The position numbers and the translations under genes were made by a program. A DNA stretch of 64,000 nt from Halomonas sp. (GTDB taxonomy: Bacteria > Pseudomonadota > Gammaproteobacteria > Pseudomonadales > Halomonadaceae): contig NZ_JAJUFQ010000015.1 in the NCBI RefSeq assembly GCF_029263665.1, positions 44,287 to 108,286 on the forward strand, given 5' to 3'. Positions within the stretch are counted from its first letter, which is position 1. Each line of letters begins with the position of its first letter. Positions 41,259 to 49,669 of this stretch are shown one piece after another. Below the pieces are notes generated by a model. It was not told the origin of the DNA and made no database searches. It was given only the letters and a program-made list of their open reading frames with translations.

Positions 41259-41986
41259 ATTTCGAACTCCACAACCTGCGTATCCTGGTCACGGGCGCCA
41301 CCAGCGGCATCGGACTCGATATTGCGCATGCCCTTGCCGAATTGGGCGCAAACCTGGTGCTGTTCGGTCGCGACCGCGACAAGCTTGCCGAACTCGAGAC
41401 AACGCTGGGAGCCCGTGTCGAGGCACTCGACATTACTGACTCGGCGGCTGTTGCCGACGCCTTTTACGCGATGCCGCCTCTCGACGGCTTGGTCAACTGC
41501 GCCGGCATCTCGATTCTCGATGATGCCCTGAACATCAAGGCAGAGGACCTCGAGCGAATCCTTGCCACCAACGTGACGGCCAGTGCCGTGGTCACCCGTG
41601 AAGCCGCACGCAACATGGTGGAACATGACCGCTCGGGCAGCATCGTCAATGTTTCCAGTCAGGCTGCCATGGCCGCACTGCCGGGCCACCTCGGTTACTG
41701 CGCATCCAAGGCCGCCATGGATGCCATGACGCGTGTGCTATGCCTTGAGCTGGGGCCCAAAGGTATCCGCGTCAACAGCGTCAATCCGACCGTGACCCTG
41801 ACACCCATGGCGGAACGCGCCTGGTCGGATCCAGCCAAGCGCGAGCCCATGTTGAACGCCATTCCCCTGGGACGTTTCGCAACCCCTCGAGAAGTCTCGC
41901 TGCCGGTGGCTTTCTTGCTCAGCCCAGCTGCCTCGATGATCAGTGGCGCTTGTCTGCCAATCGATGGGGGCTTCACATCACACTAG
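41255..41986 (+). CDS. SDR oxidoreductase, L-xylulose reductase-like
   Basis: The 243-residue SDR has TGATSGIG (residues 13-20), the catalytic YCASK and the long C-terminal stretch IRVNSVNPTVTLTPMAERAW followed by PLGRFATPREV. That stretch closely matches the dicarbonyl/L-xylulose reductase (DCXR) group, which interconverts xylitol and L-xylulose with NADP(H). The overlap with the kinase gene shows that they are coexpressed. Confidence 0.8.
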   Translation: MNFELHNLRILVTGATSGIGLDIAHALAELGANLVLFGRDRDKLAELETTLGARVEALDITDSAAVADAFYAMPPLDGLVNCAGISILDDALNIKAEDLERILATNVTASAVVTREAARNMVEHDRSGSIVNVSSQAAMAALPGHLGYCASKAAMDAMTRVLCLELGPKGIRVNSVNPTVTLTPMAERAWSDPAKREPMLNAIPLGRFATPREVSLPVAFLLSPAASMISGACLPIDGGFTSH

Positions 41987-42068
41987 CCGGTCACCATATG
42001 CGGCTTTGGCTTTATTAAACCCATACGCTTTTTTAAACCCATGATTTTCTCAACTGACGGAGTTTTCT

Positions 42069-43028
42069 GTGCCACATCAACTCGATGCCCTCAGGCAACA
42101 TTCCTTGGTCGTCGCCGATACCGGTGATCTGGAAGCGATCAAGCGCTATCGGCCTCAGGATGCCACGACCAACCCCACGCTGATCCTCAAGGCCTTCGAG
42201 CTTGCCAGCTACCAGGCATTGATCGATGAGGAATTGACAGCGTTCCGCGCCAAGTCCAGCAGCCAGGTACCAGCACATGCTGTCGATAGGCTCGCAGTGG
42301 CCATGGGCAGCGAAATTGCCAAGGTCGTGCCAGGCCGCGTATCCACCGAGGTCGCCGCTCGCCTTTCCTTCGATACCCAGGCCAGCATCCGCAAGGCCCA
42401 TGAACTGGTCGAACTCTACGAGCAGCGCGGTGTATCCAGGGATCGGATATTGATCAAGCTGGCGTCCACCTGGGAAGGCATTCGTGCTGCAGAGACTCTC
42501 GAGAAAGAAGGCATTCAATGCAACCTGACCCTGCTGTTCAGCGATGCCCAGGCCCAAGCCTGCTTCGATGCCGGCGTCTTCCTTGTTTCCCCCTTCGTCG
42601 GTCGCGTCAGTGACTGGTACAAGCAGGCCACCGGGCGTGACTTCGCCCCGGATGAAGACCCAGGCGTGCAGTTCGTTCGAGGGGTCTGTCAACGCGCGCG
42701 CCAAGGTGGATATGAAACCATCGTGATGGGCGCCAGCTTCCGTACTGTCGAGCAGGTACTGGCGCTGGCCGGCTGTCCACGACTGACCATTTCACCAGCA
42801 CTGCTGGAGCAATTGGCCAAGCGTCAGGGAGAAGTGAAACCGGGCAAGTCGATGGGAAGCAGCGGCGGGCCACGCCCGGTAGCACTCACCGAGTCCGAGT
42901 TCCGCTGGGGCCACAATCAAGATGCCATGGCCAATGACAAGCTTGCCGAAGGCATCCGCGGCTTTGCCGATGACCAGGATCGTCTCGAAGCCCTGATCGC
43001 CAGGCGCCTGGCCACACAGCACTCATGA
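42069..43028 (+). CDS. tal: Transaldolase
   Basis: The 319-residue enzyme has the TalB pattern: DATTNPTLILKAFELASYQ, RILIKLASTWEGIRAAETL (the Schiff-base Lys) and GASFRTVEQVLALAGC. Transaldolase returns pentose phosphates to glycolysis. The start is GTG at 42069 after ACGGAG. It is the last gene of the pentitol cluster before the convergent LacI repressor. Confidence 0.95.
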   Translation: MPHQLDALRQHSLVVADTGDLEAIKRYRPQDATTNPTLILKAFELASYQALIDEELTAFRAKSSSQVPAHAVDRLAVAMGSEIAKVVPGRVSTEVAARLSFDTQASIRKAHELVELYEQRGVSRDRILIKLASTWEGIRAAETLEKEGIQCNLTLLFSDAQAQACFDAGVFLVSPFVGRVSDWYKQATGRDFAPDEDPGVQFVRGVCQRARQGGYETIVMGASFRTVEQVLALAGCPRLTISPALLEQLAKRQGEVKPGKSMGSSGGPRPVALTESEFRWGHNQDAMANDKLAEGIRGFADDQDRLEALIARRLATQHS

Positions 43029-43050
43029 GCGTGCCATTGAATTCACTGGA

Positions 43051-44049
43051 CTAGAGCAGTAGAGAAGCCGACACCACCACCTCACGCACCTCAGCCTGAG
43101 GATCTTCGATCTGTTCAAAGAGCAGATGCACGGCTTCTCGCCCTGCTCGATAAGTGTCATGGGCCGCGCAGGGTACCGATACGTCGAAGATATCGGCATA
43201 GGGCAGGCGGTCGACACCTACCACCGTCACATGGTCCCGGGAGATGCGGGCATCGTGGAGGGCTCGCATCGCTCCCAGGGTAATCAGCTGGTTGAATCCA
43301 AAGACTGCCTCGGGCAACGCTCCCTTGCGCAGATATGCCGCCATTTCGCGATAAGCGGGCTGCAAGGTGTAATCGCCGGCTCGCTGCTCCAGCGTCAGCG
43401 CTACTCCCGCCTCTCGATAAGCGTCCTCGAAACCGGCCAGCCGTTCTAGCGAAATACGTGAATCACGTGGCCCCGTCAGCGCCAGCACATGTTGAATCCC
43501 ACGCTTGGCCAGTAGCTCACCAAGCAGTCTTCCGGCGTGGCGATTGGCCAGCACCACGCGGCTGAAATCCGGGATCGCCAGGGTCCGGTCCAGCATCACC
43601 ACCGGCAGCTTGGCTTGCCGCAGCCGATCGAGATAAGCCGGGCGATATTCCGCACCATCGGATACCGGAGACAGAATGATACCGGCTACCTGATAGCTGA
43701 GCAGAGTCTCGATCGCCACTTCTTCAAGCGCCGGAGAGCCATCCGTATCGATCAGCATGATGGTGTAGTGACGCCGCTTTGCTTCGCGGGAGATCGCCTT
43801 GATCACTTCGCTATAGAAAGGGTTATCGACACTGGCGGTGACCAGGCCAATCAAGCGATTCTCACGGCTACGCAGCTGACTGGCAAAAGCGTTGGGCACA
43901 TAGCCCAGTTCTCGGGCCGCGGCGAGAATCTTGTCGCGAGTTTCCGGTTTGACCAGGTGAGGCTTGTTCAAGGCACGCGACACCGTCATGTTGGTCATTC
44001 CCACATGCTTGGCGATATCGGTGATGGTTACTTTGCCGCGCCTTGCCAT
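43051..44049 (-). CDS. LacI family transcriptional repressor
   Basis: The 332-residue protein has the LacI DNA-binding helix-turn-helix and hinge (VTITDIAKHVGMTNMTVSRALNKPHLVKPET) and a periplasmic-binding-like effector domain (NRLIGLVTASVDNPFYSEVI). It most likely binds the two 20-bp operators at 35133 and 36013 and releases them on binding a pentose or pentitol. It is convergent with the transaldolase gene. Confidence 0.92.
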   Translation of the reverse strand: MARRGKVTITDIAKHVGMTNMTVSRALNKPHLVKPETRDKILAAARELGYVPNAFASQLRSRENRLIGLVTASVDNPFYSEVIKAISREAKRRHYTIMLIDTDGSPALEEVAIETLLSYQVAGIILSPVSDGAEYRPAYLDRLRQAKLPVVMLDRTLAIPDFSRVVLANRHAGRLLGELLAKRGIQHVLALTGPRDSRISLERLAGFEDAYREAGVALTLEQRAGDYTLQPAYREMAAYLRKGALPEAVFGFNQLITLGAMRALHDARISRDHVTVVGVDRLPYADIFDVSVPCAAHDTYRAGREAVHLLFEQIEDPQAEVREVVVSASLLL

Positions 44050-44589
44050 GCCCTATCTCGGTCCCATTGCCTCAGCGGAAACTCCGCTGAAGCGACCAGA
44101 GCCAACCGCACAGGCGGATACCATGCAGGCACGTTTCGCACAGATGTTTTCCCCACAGAGAAGCGAGGCAGGCGCATATGTGCGGCCACGACCGCCGATC
44201 AGAAACGTCATCCGTTCAACCTTGTGAAACACACCAGAAAATTGGCAATTCGGAAGATCGCATCATTATGTCAGAAAGCCGCCGTAACTGCCTGGCGAAA
44301 GTCGTTCGGCGAAGATTTGCCTCATGAACTCACGGAGCCATTACAGACACCCACGAAGATATCAAATGAACCCGTCTCCTGGTTTGACAGGTTGTTCTTG
44401 CACCATTCTTTGCCAGTATCGGCAAAACGATGAAATCAACCGGCATCAGCCATGCATGAACGATAGACAGCCCACGGAAGTAAGCTAGTTTTATGGACGA
44501 TATTGCCCGCTCCATCCAAGACAGAGGTAGGCGTATCGATACCGATGGTTAGATCAAGGACACATGCTAGATCATCAAGGAGGTAACAC
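44050..44589. other. Intergenic region with LacI-like dyad
   Basis: A 540-base region without a convincing gene. A perfect dyad TCAGCGGA-AAC-TCCGCTGA at 44072-44090 lies 23 bases before the LacI gene start and may be its own operator or a hairpin. Promoter for the 44590 gene is expected near its 5' end. Confidence 0.45.
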
Positions 44590-44940
44590 ATGTCCAAGGT
44601 TCTGCAACCCACCGCTATACTATGTGCCGTGCTATTCGGCAGTTCTCTGATGCTGTCCACCATGGCGATGGCAGATAGCAGTAGTGAAGCCATGCAAGAG
44701 CAAAGGAGCGTTTTGGAAGACCAGACCAGCAAGAGCGTTCAAACTGATGTCGTCGTAGTGGAAGAAGACGCTGTGCTTCTCGAAGATGACGGCAGTATCG
44801 TGGAAGAAAGCGAAGTCATCGTCGGGGAGGAGCCAGAGGTCACTGGCCAACTGCCCGGTGACCCAGAGCTGCTGGATGAAGGTGATAGCGCTGCCCTGAA
44901 AGAGCATCGCGAGGCCATTACGCAAGACAAGCAGGAGTGA
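44590..44940 (+). CDS. Acidic exported protein of unknown function
   Basis: The 116-residue protein begins with a signal peptide (MSKVLQPTAILCAVLFGSSL... to about AMA, residue 28) and continues as a highly acidic, low-complexity domain (many E, D and V: VVVEEDAVLLEDDGS, EESEVIVGEEPEV). It has an excellent AAGGAGG site. No family is recognised; it may be a periplasmic polyelectrolyte or a metal-binding or stress protein, but this is inference. Confidence 0.6.
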   Translation: MSKVLQPTAILCAVLFGSSLMLSTMAMADSSSEAMQEQRSVLEDQTSKSVQTDVVVVEEDAVLLEDDGSIVEESEVIVGEEPEVTGQLPGDPELLDEGDSAALKEHREAITQDKQE

Positions 44941-44972
44941 AGCAGAAGGGCTGCTAGTACTGCCAGGAACAA

Positions 44973-44997
44973 GGAAGGGCTCACAGACAGCCCTTCC
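44973..44997. terminator. Hairpin between convergent genes
   Basis: GGAAGGGCT (44973-44981) pairs with AGCCCTTCC (44989-44997) around 7 bases. Without a U tract it is a weaker terminator, placed between the acidic-protein gene and the convergent beta-lactamase. Confidence 0.55.
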
Positions 44998-45014
44998 TCC
45001 GGTATGCCGATTCT

Positions 45015-46217
45015 CTAACGTTCTTGAACTATCTCCTGCTCGAGGCCAGACAGGATGGCATAAGCTGCGGAAACCCGTTCTGCAATAGGGTAATTGCGGT
45101 TCGCCAGCAGCACGACGCCCAGCTCGCGGGATGGAACAAAAGCCGCATATGCGCCAAATCCATTGGTCGAGCCTGTTTTGTTCAACAGCACCTCTCCCGT
45201 AGGTACCTGGGGAGGCTCTAGGGGTTCGACCTCATGTGGTTCCAAAGCCATCTCCGCTGAGTTGCCAGCCAGCAGCTGCTCAAGTTCCAACGGATAGGGA
45301 TACATCTCCCAGCCTAGTCCCTGGGTCATGTTTTCCACCTGGTAGAAACCGGTATGTGTCGTTTCGATGGCCTTGCGCAGCGGTTTATCCAGGCTTTCCG
45401 GGTGCAGGTTAACTTCTACGAAGCGCATCAGGTCTGTGGCACTGGTCTTCACACCATAGGCTTCGGCATCCAGCATGCCTGGATTCACTCGAATCGGCTG
45501 GTTTTCCTTTGAATAGCCCCAGGCATAGTGCTGTTGCTGGTCGTCCGGAACCTGGATGTAGCTGTGCGACAGGCCAAGCTGTGGAAACAACTGCTTTTCC
45601 ATCAGATCGGTAAAAGGCTCACCCAGGCGCTTCGCCAACAGATAGCCGAACAGGCCAATACTCGGATTGGAATAAAGGCGATGGGATCCCGGTGCATAGT
45701 CAGGTATCCAATCACGATAATAATCGAGCATCTGCTGCTGATCAGCCACTTGCTCAGGAAACTGCAATGGCAGGCCACCAGCCGAATAGGTCACCAGCTC
45801 GAGCAGGCTGATGTCATCGAAGGCTCCTCCCGCCAGGTCAGGCCAATGACGGCTGGCCGGGTCATCCAAGGACAGTTCCCCCTCCGCCTGAGCATAGGCG
45901 CCCAAGGTCGCAGTGAGAGTCTTGCTCAGTGAGCCGATCTCGAACAGTGTCCCATCGTCCACGGGAACTTCCCGCTCGCGATCCGCCAGTCCGTAATTGA
46001 AGACACGCTGCTGTCCTTGCCAGGTGACAGCAACGGCCATGCCAGGAATATCCTGGGCCCGCATCACCGGTAGAATCGTTGCATCCACCAGAGACTTGAC
46101 CTTATCGCGCCCCTCTTCCCCGGCGACAGCATGACTCGCTACCCCACAACTGGCTGCGAGCAGCAGTACAGCTGCAGCGGACATGCGGCACCACTGCTCT
46201 ATCGTCACATCACGCAT
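45015..46217 (-). CDS. Class C (AmpC-type) beta-lactamase
   Basis: The 400-residue periplasmic serine enzyme has the three AmpC motifs: SLSK (residues 96-99), YSN (182-184; usually YAN) and KTG (347-349), plus the conserved FEIGSLSKTLTATLGAYAQAEGE and HWPDLAG. The signal peptide ends near VAG (residue 33). The start ATG at 46217 is supported by AAGGAA upstream. It confers hydrolysis of penicillins and cephalosporins in homologues. No ampR regulator is next to it; the divergent gene is an MFS pump. Confidence 0.93.
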   Translation of the reverse strand: MRDVTIEQWCRMSAAAVLLLAASCGVASHAVAGEEGRDKVKSLVDATILPVMRAQDIPGMAVAVTWQGQQRVFNYGLADREREVPVDDGTLFEIGSLSKTLTATLGAYAQAEGELSLDDPASRHWPDLAGGAFDDISLLELVTYSAGGLPLQFPEQVADQQQMLDYYRDWIPDYAPGSHRLYSNPSIGLFGYLLAKRLGEPFTDLMEKQLFPQLGLSHSYIQVPDDQQQHYAWGYSKENQPIRVNPGMLDAEAYGVKTSATDLMRFVEVNLHPESLDKPLRKAIETTHTGFYQVENMTQGLGWEMYPYPLELEQLLAGNSAEMALEPHEVEPLEPPQVPTGEVLLNKTGSTNGFGAYAAFVPSRELGVVLLANRNYPIAERVSAAYAILSGLEQEIVQER

Positions 46218-46440
46218 ACTTTCGCTTCCTTGTATTGACGCTTCAAAAGACCATGAAGCCGATATGTCTCAGCAGCCCCAGGTATCAGCATTGCCATCCA
46301 TAACAAACAGGAATCAATAACATGAAACATATGAATTGTTTTTATTTATAAATGTTATCTATGCTCGCCTCATGGATAGGTCGTCCCTCATATCTCTGTC
46401 AGGCCCATCCGCTACTTGCATACCAGGAAACGAGAAGACA

Positions 46441-47655
46441 ATGCCAGGACAGTCTGCTGCATGGAAGGTCAATCTATGGGTCAGCGGTTCAGGATCATTC
46501 ATCAATATCGTCGCCATGACCATCATGCTGCCCTTTCTCCCCCACTACCTGGGAACCTTGGGCGACTATACACAAAGTGAGACTTTTCTCTGGTCCAGCC
46601 TGGTCTATTCCTCGACCTTCATCACCGCCGCACTGTTTGCGCCCCTCTGGGGCCGGCTGTCCGATCGCTATGGATGCAAGGTCAACCTGATACGTGCCAG
46701 CATCGGCATGTTTCTGTGCATGACGCTGATGGGACTGGCCTCCAGTGCCTGGCAAATGGTCATCCTTCGCCTGCTTGCCGGCGTGGCCGGTGGCTATACC
46801 TCGGGGGCCACGATCCTCATGGCCAAGGAAGCTCCTGAGTCCCGTGCGGGCCATGCCCAGGGAGTACTTTCCGCCTGTATCCTGGCGGGTAGTCTGGCAG
46901 GCCCGATATTGGGCGGTTTTCTATCCGCCTATGTGGGCATGCGTGAGGCGCTGTTCATTACCGGTGGTCTGATCTTTTTCAATGTTCTGGCGACAACGCT
47001 GCTGATCAAGGAAACACAGGTAGCCCAAGTATCCCGGGAGAGCACGGAAGCGCCCGCCAGCCCGTTCAATCACATGGTCTGGGCACTATTGATTGCCACC
47101 ATGGGGTTGCTGATCGCCAATCTGTCGATTGAACCCATCATCTACAGCATCGTCAGCGACATGGAGCACTATCCACTGGCGGCTACCTCGGCGGCAGGTA
47201 TCGTGCTTGCCGCCACCGCGCTGGGCTGCCTGCTGTCTTCACTGATGCTAGGTTCATTCGCTGATCGCTTTGGTGCCATGCGCATTGCCATGTATGGCTT
47301 CAGTGCAGGCGCCCTTCTGATCATTCCTCAGGCATTCGTCACCGATGTCTACACACTGACGTTGCTGCGTTTCGCCATGGGTCTGGCCCTGGGCGGTGTG
47401 TTGCCCTGCCTGAAGGCGGCACTCAAGCACGCTTATACCGATACGGAACATCTTGGGCGCGTCATGGGGCTGTCGACCTCTTTCCAATACATCGGCCAGG
47501 TGGCAGGTCCCATGATGGGTGGCATCGTGGCCGCCACCTGGGGCACGGCGCCGGTCTTCCATGTGACCGCCGCCGTGGCATTACTATGCGCTATTCTCAT
47601 TGCCATCAGCATGCACCGCAGCCGTGATCACGACAGCCAGGCCATCGCTTCATGA
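46441..47655 (+). CDS. MFS transporter, MdtG-like
   Basis: The 404-residue protein has 12 membrane helices and follows the E. coli MdtG pattern: LPFLPHYLG, AALFAPLWGRLSDRYGCKVNLIRASIGM and WQMVILRLLAGVAGG. MdtG homologues are drug-efflux pumps; substrate is inferred. ATG 46441 is chosen because the family starts there; the frame opens earlier at 46336 without homology. It is divergent from the beta-lactamase with about 220 bases between. Confidence 0.88.
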   Translation: MPGQSAAWKVNLWVSGSGSFINIVAMTIMLPFLPHYLGTLGDYTQSETFLWSSLVYSSTFITAALFAPLWGRLSDRYGCKVNLIRASIGMFLCMTLMGLASSAWQMVILRLLAGVAGGYTSGATILMAKEAPESRAGHAQGVLSACILAGSLAGPILGGFLSAYVGMREALFITGGLIFFNVLATTLLIKETQVAQVSRESTEAPASPFNHMVWALLIATMGLLIANLSIEPIIYSIVSDMEHYPLAATSAAGIVLAATALGCLLSSLMLGSFADRFGAMRIAMYGFSAGALLIIPQAFVTDVYTLTLLRFAMGLALGGVLPCLKAALKHAYTDTEHLGRVMGLSTSFQYIGQVAGPMMGGIVAATWGTAPVFHVTAAVALLCAILIAISMHRSRDHDSQAIAS

Positions 47656-47688
47656 GCACCATACTGCCAGATCACAGCCCTTCTTCAG

Positions 47689-48663
47689 TTACAGCCCTTC
47701 TTCGAGCAACTGAGGAGCAAAGTAGGTCATGATCAGGTCAGCGCCGGCACGCCGCATGGAGCCTAGCGTTTCACGTACCACGGCTGATTCATCGATGACA
47801 CCTTGCTCAGCAGCGAACTTGATCATCGCGTATTCACCACTGACCTGATACGCCGCCAGCGGCAACAGGCTATTACGGCGGATGTCCGCCATGATGTCGA
47901 GATAGGCCAACGCTGGCTTGACCATCAGCAGGTCGGCGCCTTCCGCCTCATCCATCAACGATTCGCGCAAGGCTTCCCGACGATTCATGGGATCCATCTG
48001 ATAGGTCTTGCGATCACCCTTGAGCTCAGTGCCCGCGGCTTCGCGGAAGGGTCCATACAGGGCAGAAGCCAGCTTGGTGGAATAGGCCATGATCGGAATG
48101 TCTTCGAAGCCGGCATCATCCAGCGCCTGACGAATCGCCGCGACCTGGCCATCCTGAGCCGCTGAAGGCGCAATGATGTCGGCTCCGGCCCTGGCTGCCG
48201 CTACCGCCTGAATGCCCAGGTTACGGATAGTCAGATCGTTATCGACGCTATTGCCCTTGAGAATGCCGCAATGACCGTGGCTGGTGTACTCGCAGAAACA
48301 GATATCCGGAATCACCACCATGTCCGGTGCTGCTTCCTTGATGGTGCGCACCATGCGCGAGACGAGACCGTTCTCGTCCATCGCATCGCTGCCATGCTCA
48401 TCCTTGTGATGCGAAATACCAAACGGCATGATGCTTCTGAGCCCCAGTTGGCTCAGGCGACGCGCCTCATCGGCCAGCTTGCTTTCCGGCACCCGGGATT
48501 GCCCAGGCATGCCGGCAATCGGCGTGAATTCATCGCTGCCTTCTTCCACAAAGATCGGGTATACCAGATGCTCTGCGCGCAAGGTTGTTTCTCGCACGAT
48601 ATCGCGCAGTGCTTCACTTCGGCGTAAACGGCGCAGGCGAGCCTGGGGGAATTGAGCAGGCAT
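47689..48663 (-). CDS. hemB: Delta-aminolevulinic acid dehydratase
   Basis: HemB joins two 5-aminolevulinate molecules to porphobilinogen in haem synthesis. The 324-residue product has the metal-site segment [13 protein letters not shown], the first active-site lysine region [16 protein letters not shown] and the second in [20 protein letters not shown] precedes ATG 48663; an in-frame start at 48699 is not supported. It marks the return from accessory to core-type genes. Confidence 0.97.
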   Translation of the reverse strand: MPAQFPQARLRRLRRSEALRDIVRETTLRAEHLVYPIFVEEGSDEFTPIAGMPGQSRVPESKLADEARRLSQLGLRSIMPFGISHHKDEHGSDAMDENGLVSRMVRTIKEAAPDMVVIPDICFCEYTSHGHCGILKGNSVDNDLTIRNLGIQAVAAARAGADIIAPSAAQDGQVAAIRQALDDAGFEDIPIMAYSTKLASALYGPFREAAGTELKGDRKTYQMDPMNRREALRESLMDEAEGADLLMVKPALAYLDIMADIRRNSLLPLAAYQVSGEYAMIKFAAEQGVIDESAVVRETLGSMRRAGADLIMTYFAPQLLEEGL

Positions 48664-48754
48664 ACAACACTCCTTCAATGATCGGGCGATTGACAACACC
48701 TTGATGGCGGCCGACCAGTATATAGCAAGCTAAAGAATACGCCGAAACGAGTAC

Positions 48755-49540
48755 TCAAGGTTCGGCGTATTCATCATGTCGGCGCCACCAGATACCGTCT
48801 GATTCATTGCGTCCTTTCGGAGCACGATCAAGCCACTGGTAGGCTCCCCACAGGCTATCCAGTCCGCGCGCATAGGTGGAGTATGTGTGATAGACGATAC
48901 CGTCTTCCAGCACGAACGCACTCATGCCAGGCATGTCACGCTGAAAGGTGGCGACATCGGTTCCGCACGTGGCGGCAAAACGGGCTTCCTCACTTTCACC
49001 ACCGCCCTCCTCACCCGAGCGCCAAGCCTGTATCGGCTCCTGGCGATAGTTATATTCGATCTTCCCTTCGCGTTGCTGCTCCTCACTGAACCACACATTG
49101 AAGTCGGCATTGAAATCGCTACCGGACGAGGACACCCAGGGAAAGTCCCAGCCCATTCTCTGCTTGTATGCCTGCAACTTGGCCAGCGGCGCCCGCGATA
49201 CCGCCAGCAGTGTGACATCGTGGTTGGCCAGGTGGATCACGAAGCCATTGAAACCATCGGCAATCATCGAACAGGAAGGGCAGCCCGCCGTGTAATCGGG
49301 ACCAAACATGAAGTGATAGACGAGAAGCTGCGTGCGACCTTGAAACAGCTCAGGCAGTGAAGCCTGCCCCTCATCCGTTTCGAACTGATACGCCTTATCG
49401 ACGCGAACCCAGGGCAACTGCTGTCGCCTGAGCGCCAGCTCATCGCTTTGCCGCGTGAGCTGCTTCTCTGCCTGGAGCAGATCGAGCCGCGCCGCCAGCC
49501 ACTCGTCACGCGTTCCTGTCTGATGCTTTGGCGTAGACAT
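48755..49540 (-). CDS. DUF899 thioredoxin-like protein
   Basis: The 261-residue protein belongs to DUF899, a thioredoxin-fold family. The AGCPSC sequence puts a CxxC-type pair at residues 87-90, with VYHFMFGPDYTAGCPSCSM before it. Its function is unknown; some members act in redox or peroxide stress. AGGAAG precedes ATG 49540. Confidence 0.85.
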   Translation of the reverse strand: MSTPKHQTGTRDEWLAARLDLLQAEKQLTRQSDELALRRQQLPWVRVDKAYQFETDEGQASLPELFQGRTQLLVYHFMFGPDYTAGCPSCSMIADGFNGFVIHLANHDVTLLAVSRAPLAKLQAYKQRMGWDFPWVSSSGSDFNADFNVWFSEEQQREGKIEYNYRQEPIQAWRSGEEGGGESEEARFAATCGTDVATFQRDMPGMSAFVLEDGIVYHTYSTYARGLDSLWGAYQWLDRAPKGRNESDGIWWRRHDEYAEP

Positions 49541-49669
49541 ATGACTTCCTCCATTTCGTTGGCCATGAAAGGTATTTAGCTCAAGGCCAGCGAATGGAGG
49601 GAGTAACAATCGTGACGGGATTTTCCGGATAGCGGGAAAATCATCGGCGCACCTGTTCCAGCATGGCCC

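Noticed and set aside
43537..44433. 298-codon plus-strand frame opposite the LacI gene
   Set aside because: Mostly inside the LacI gene on the other strand and without a known domain.
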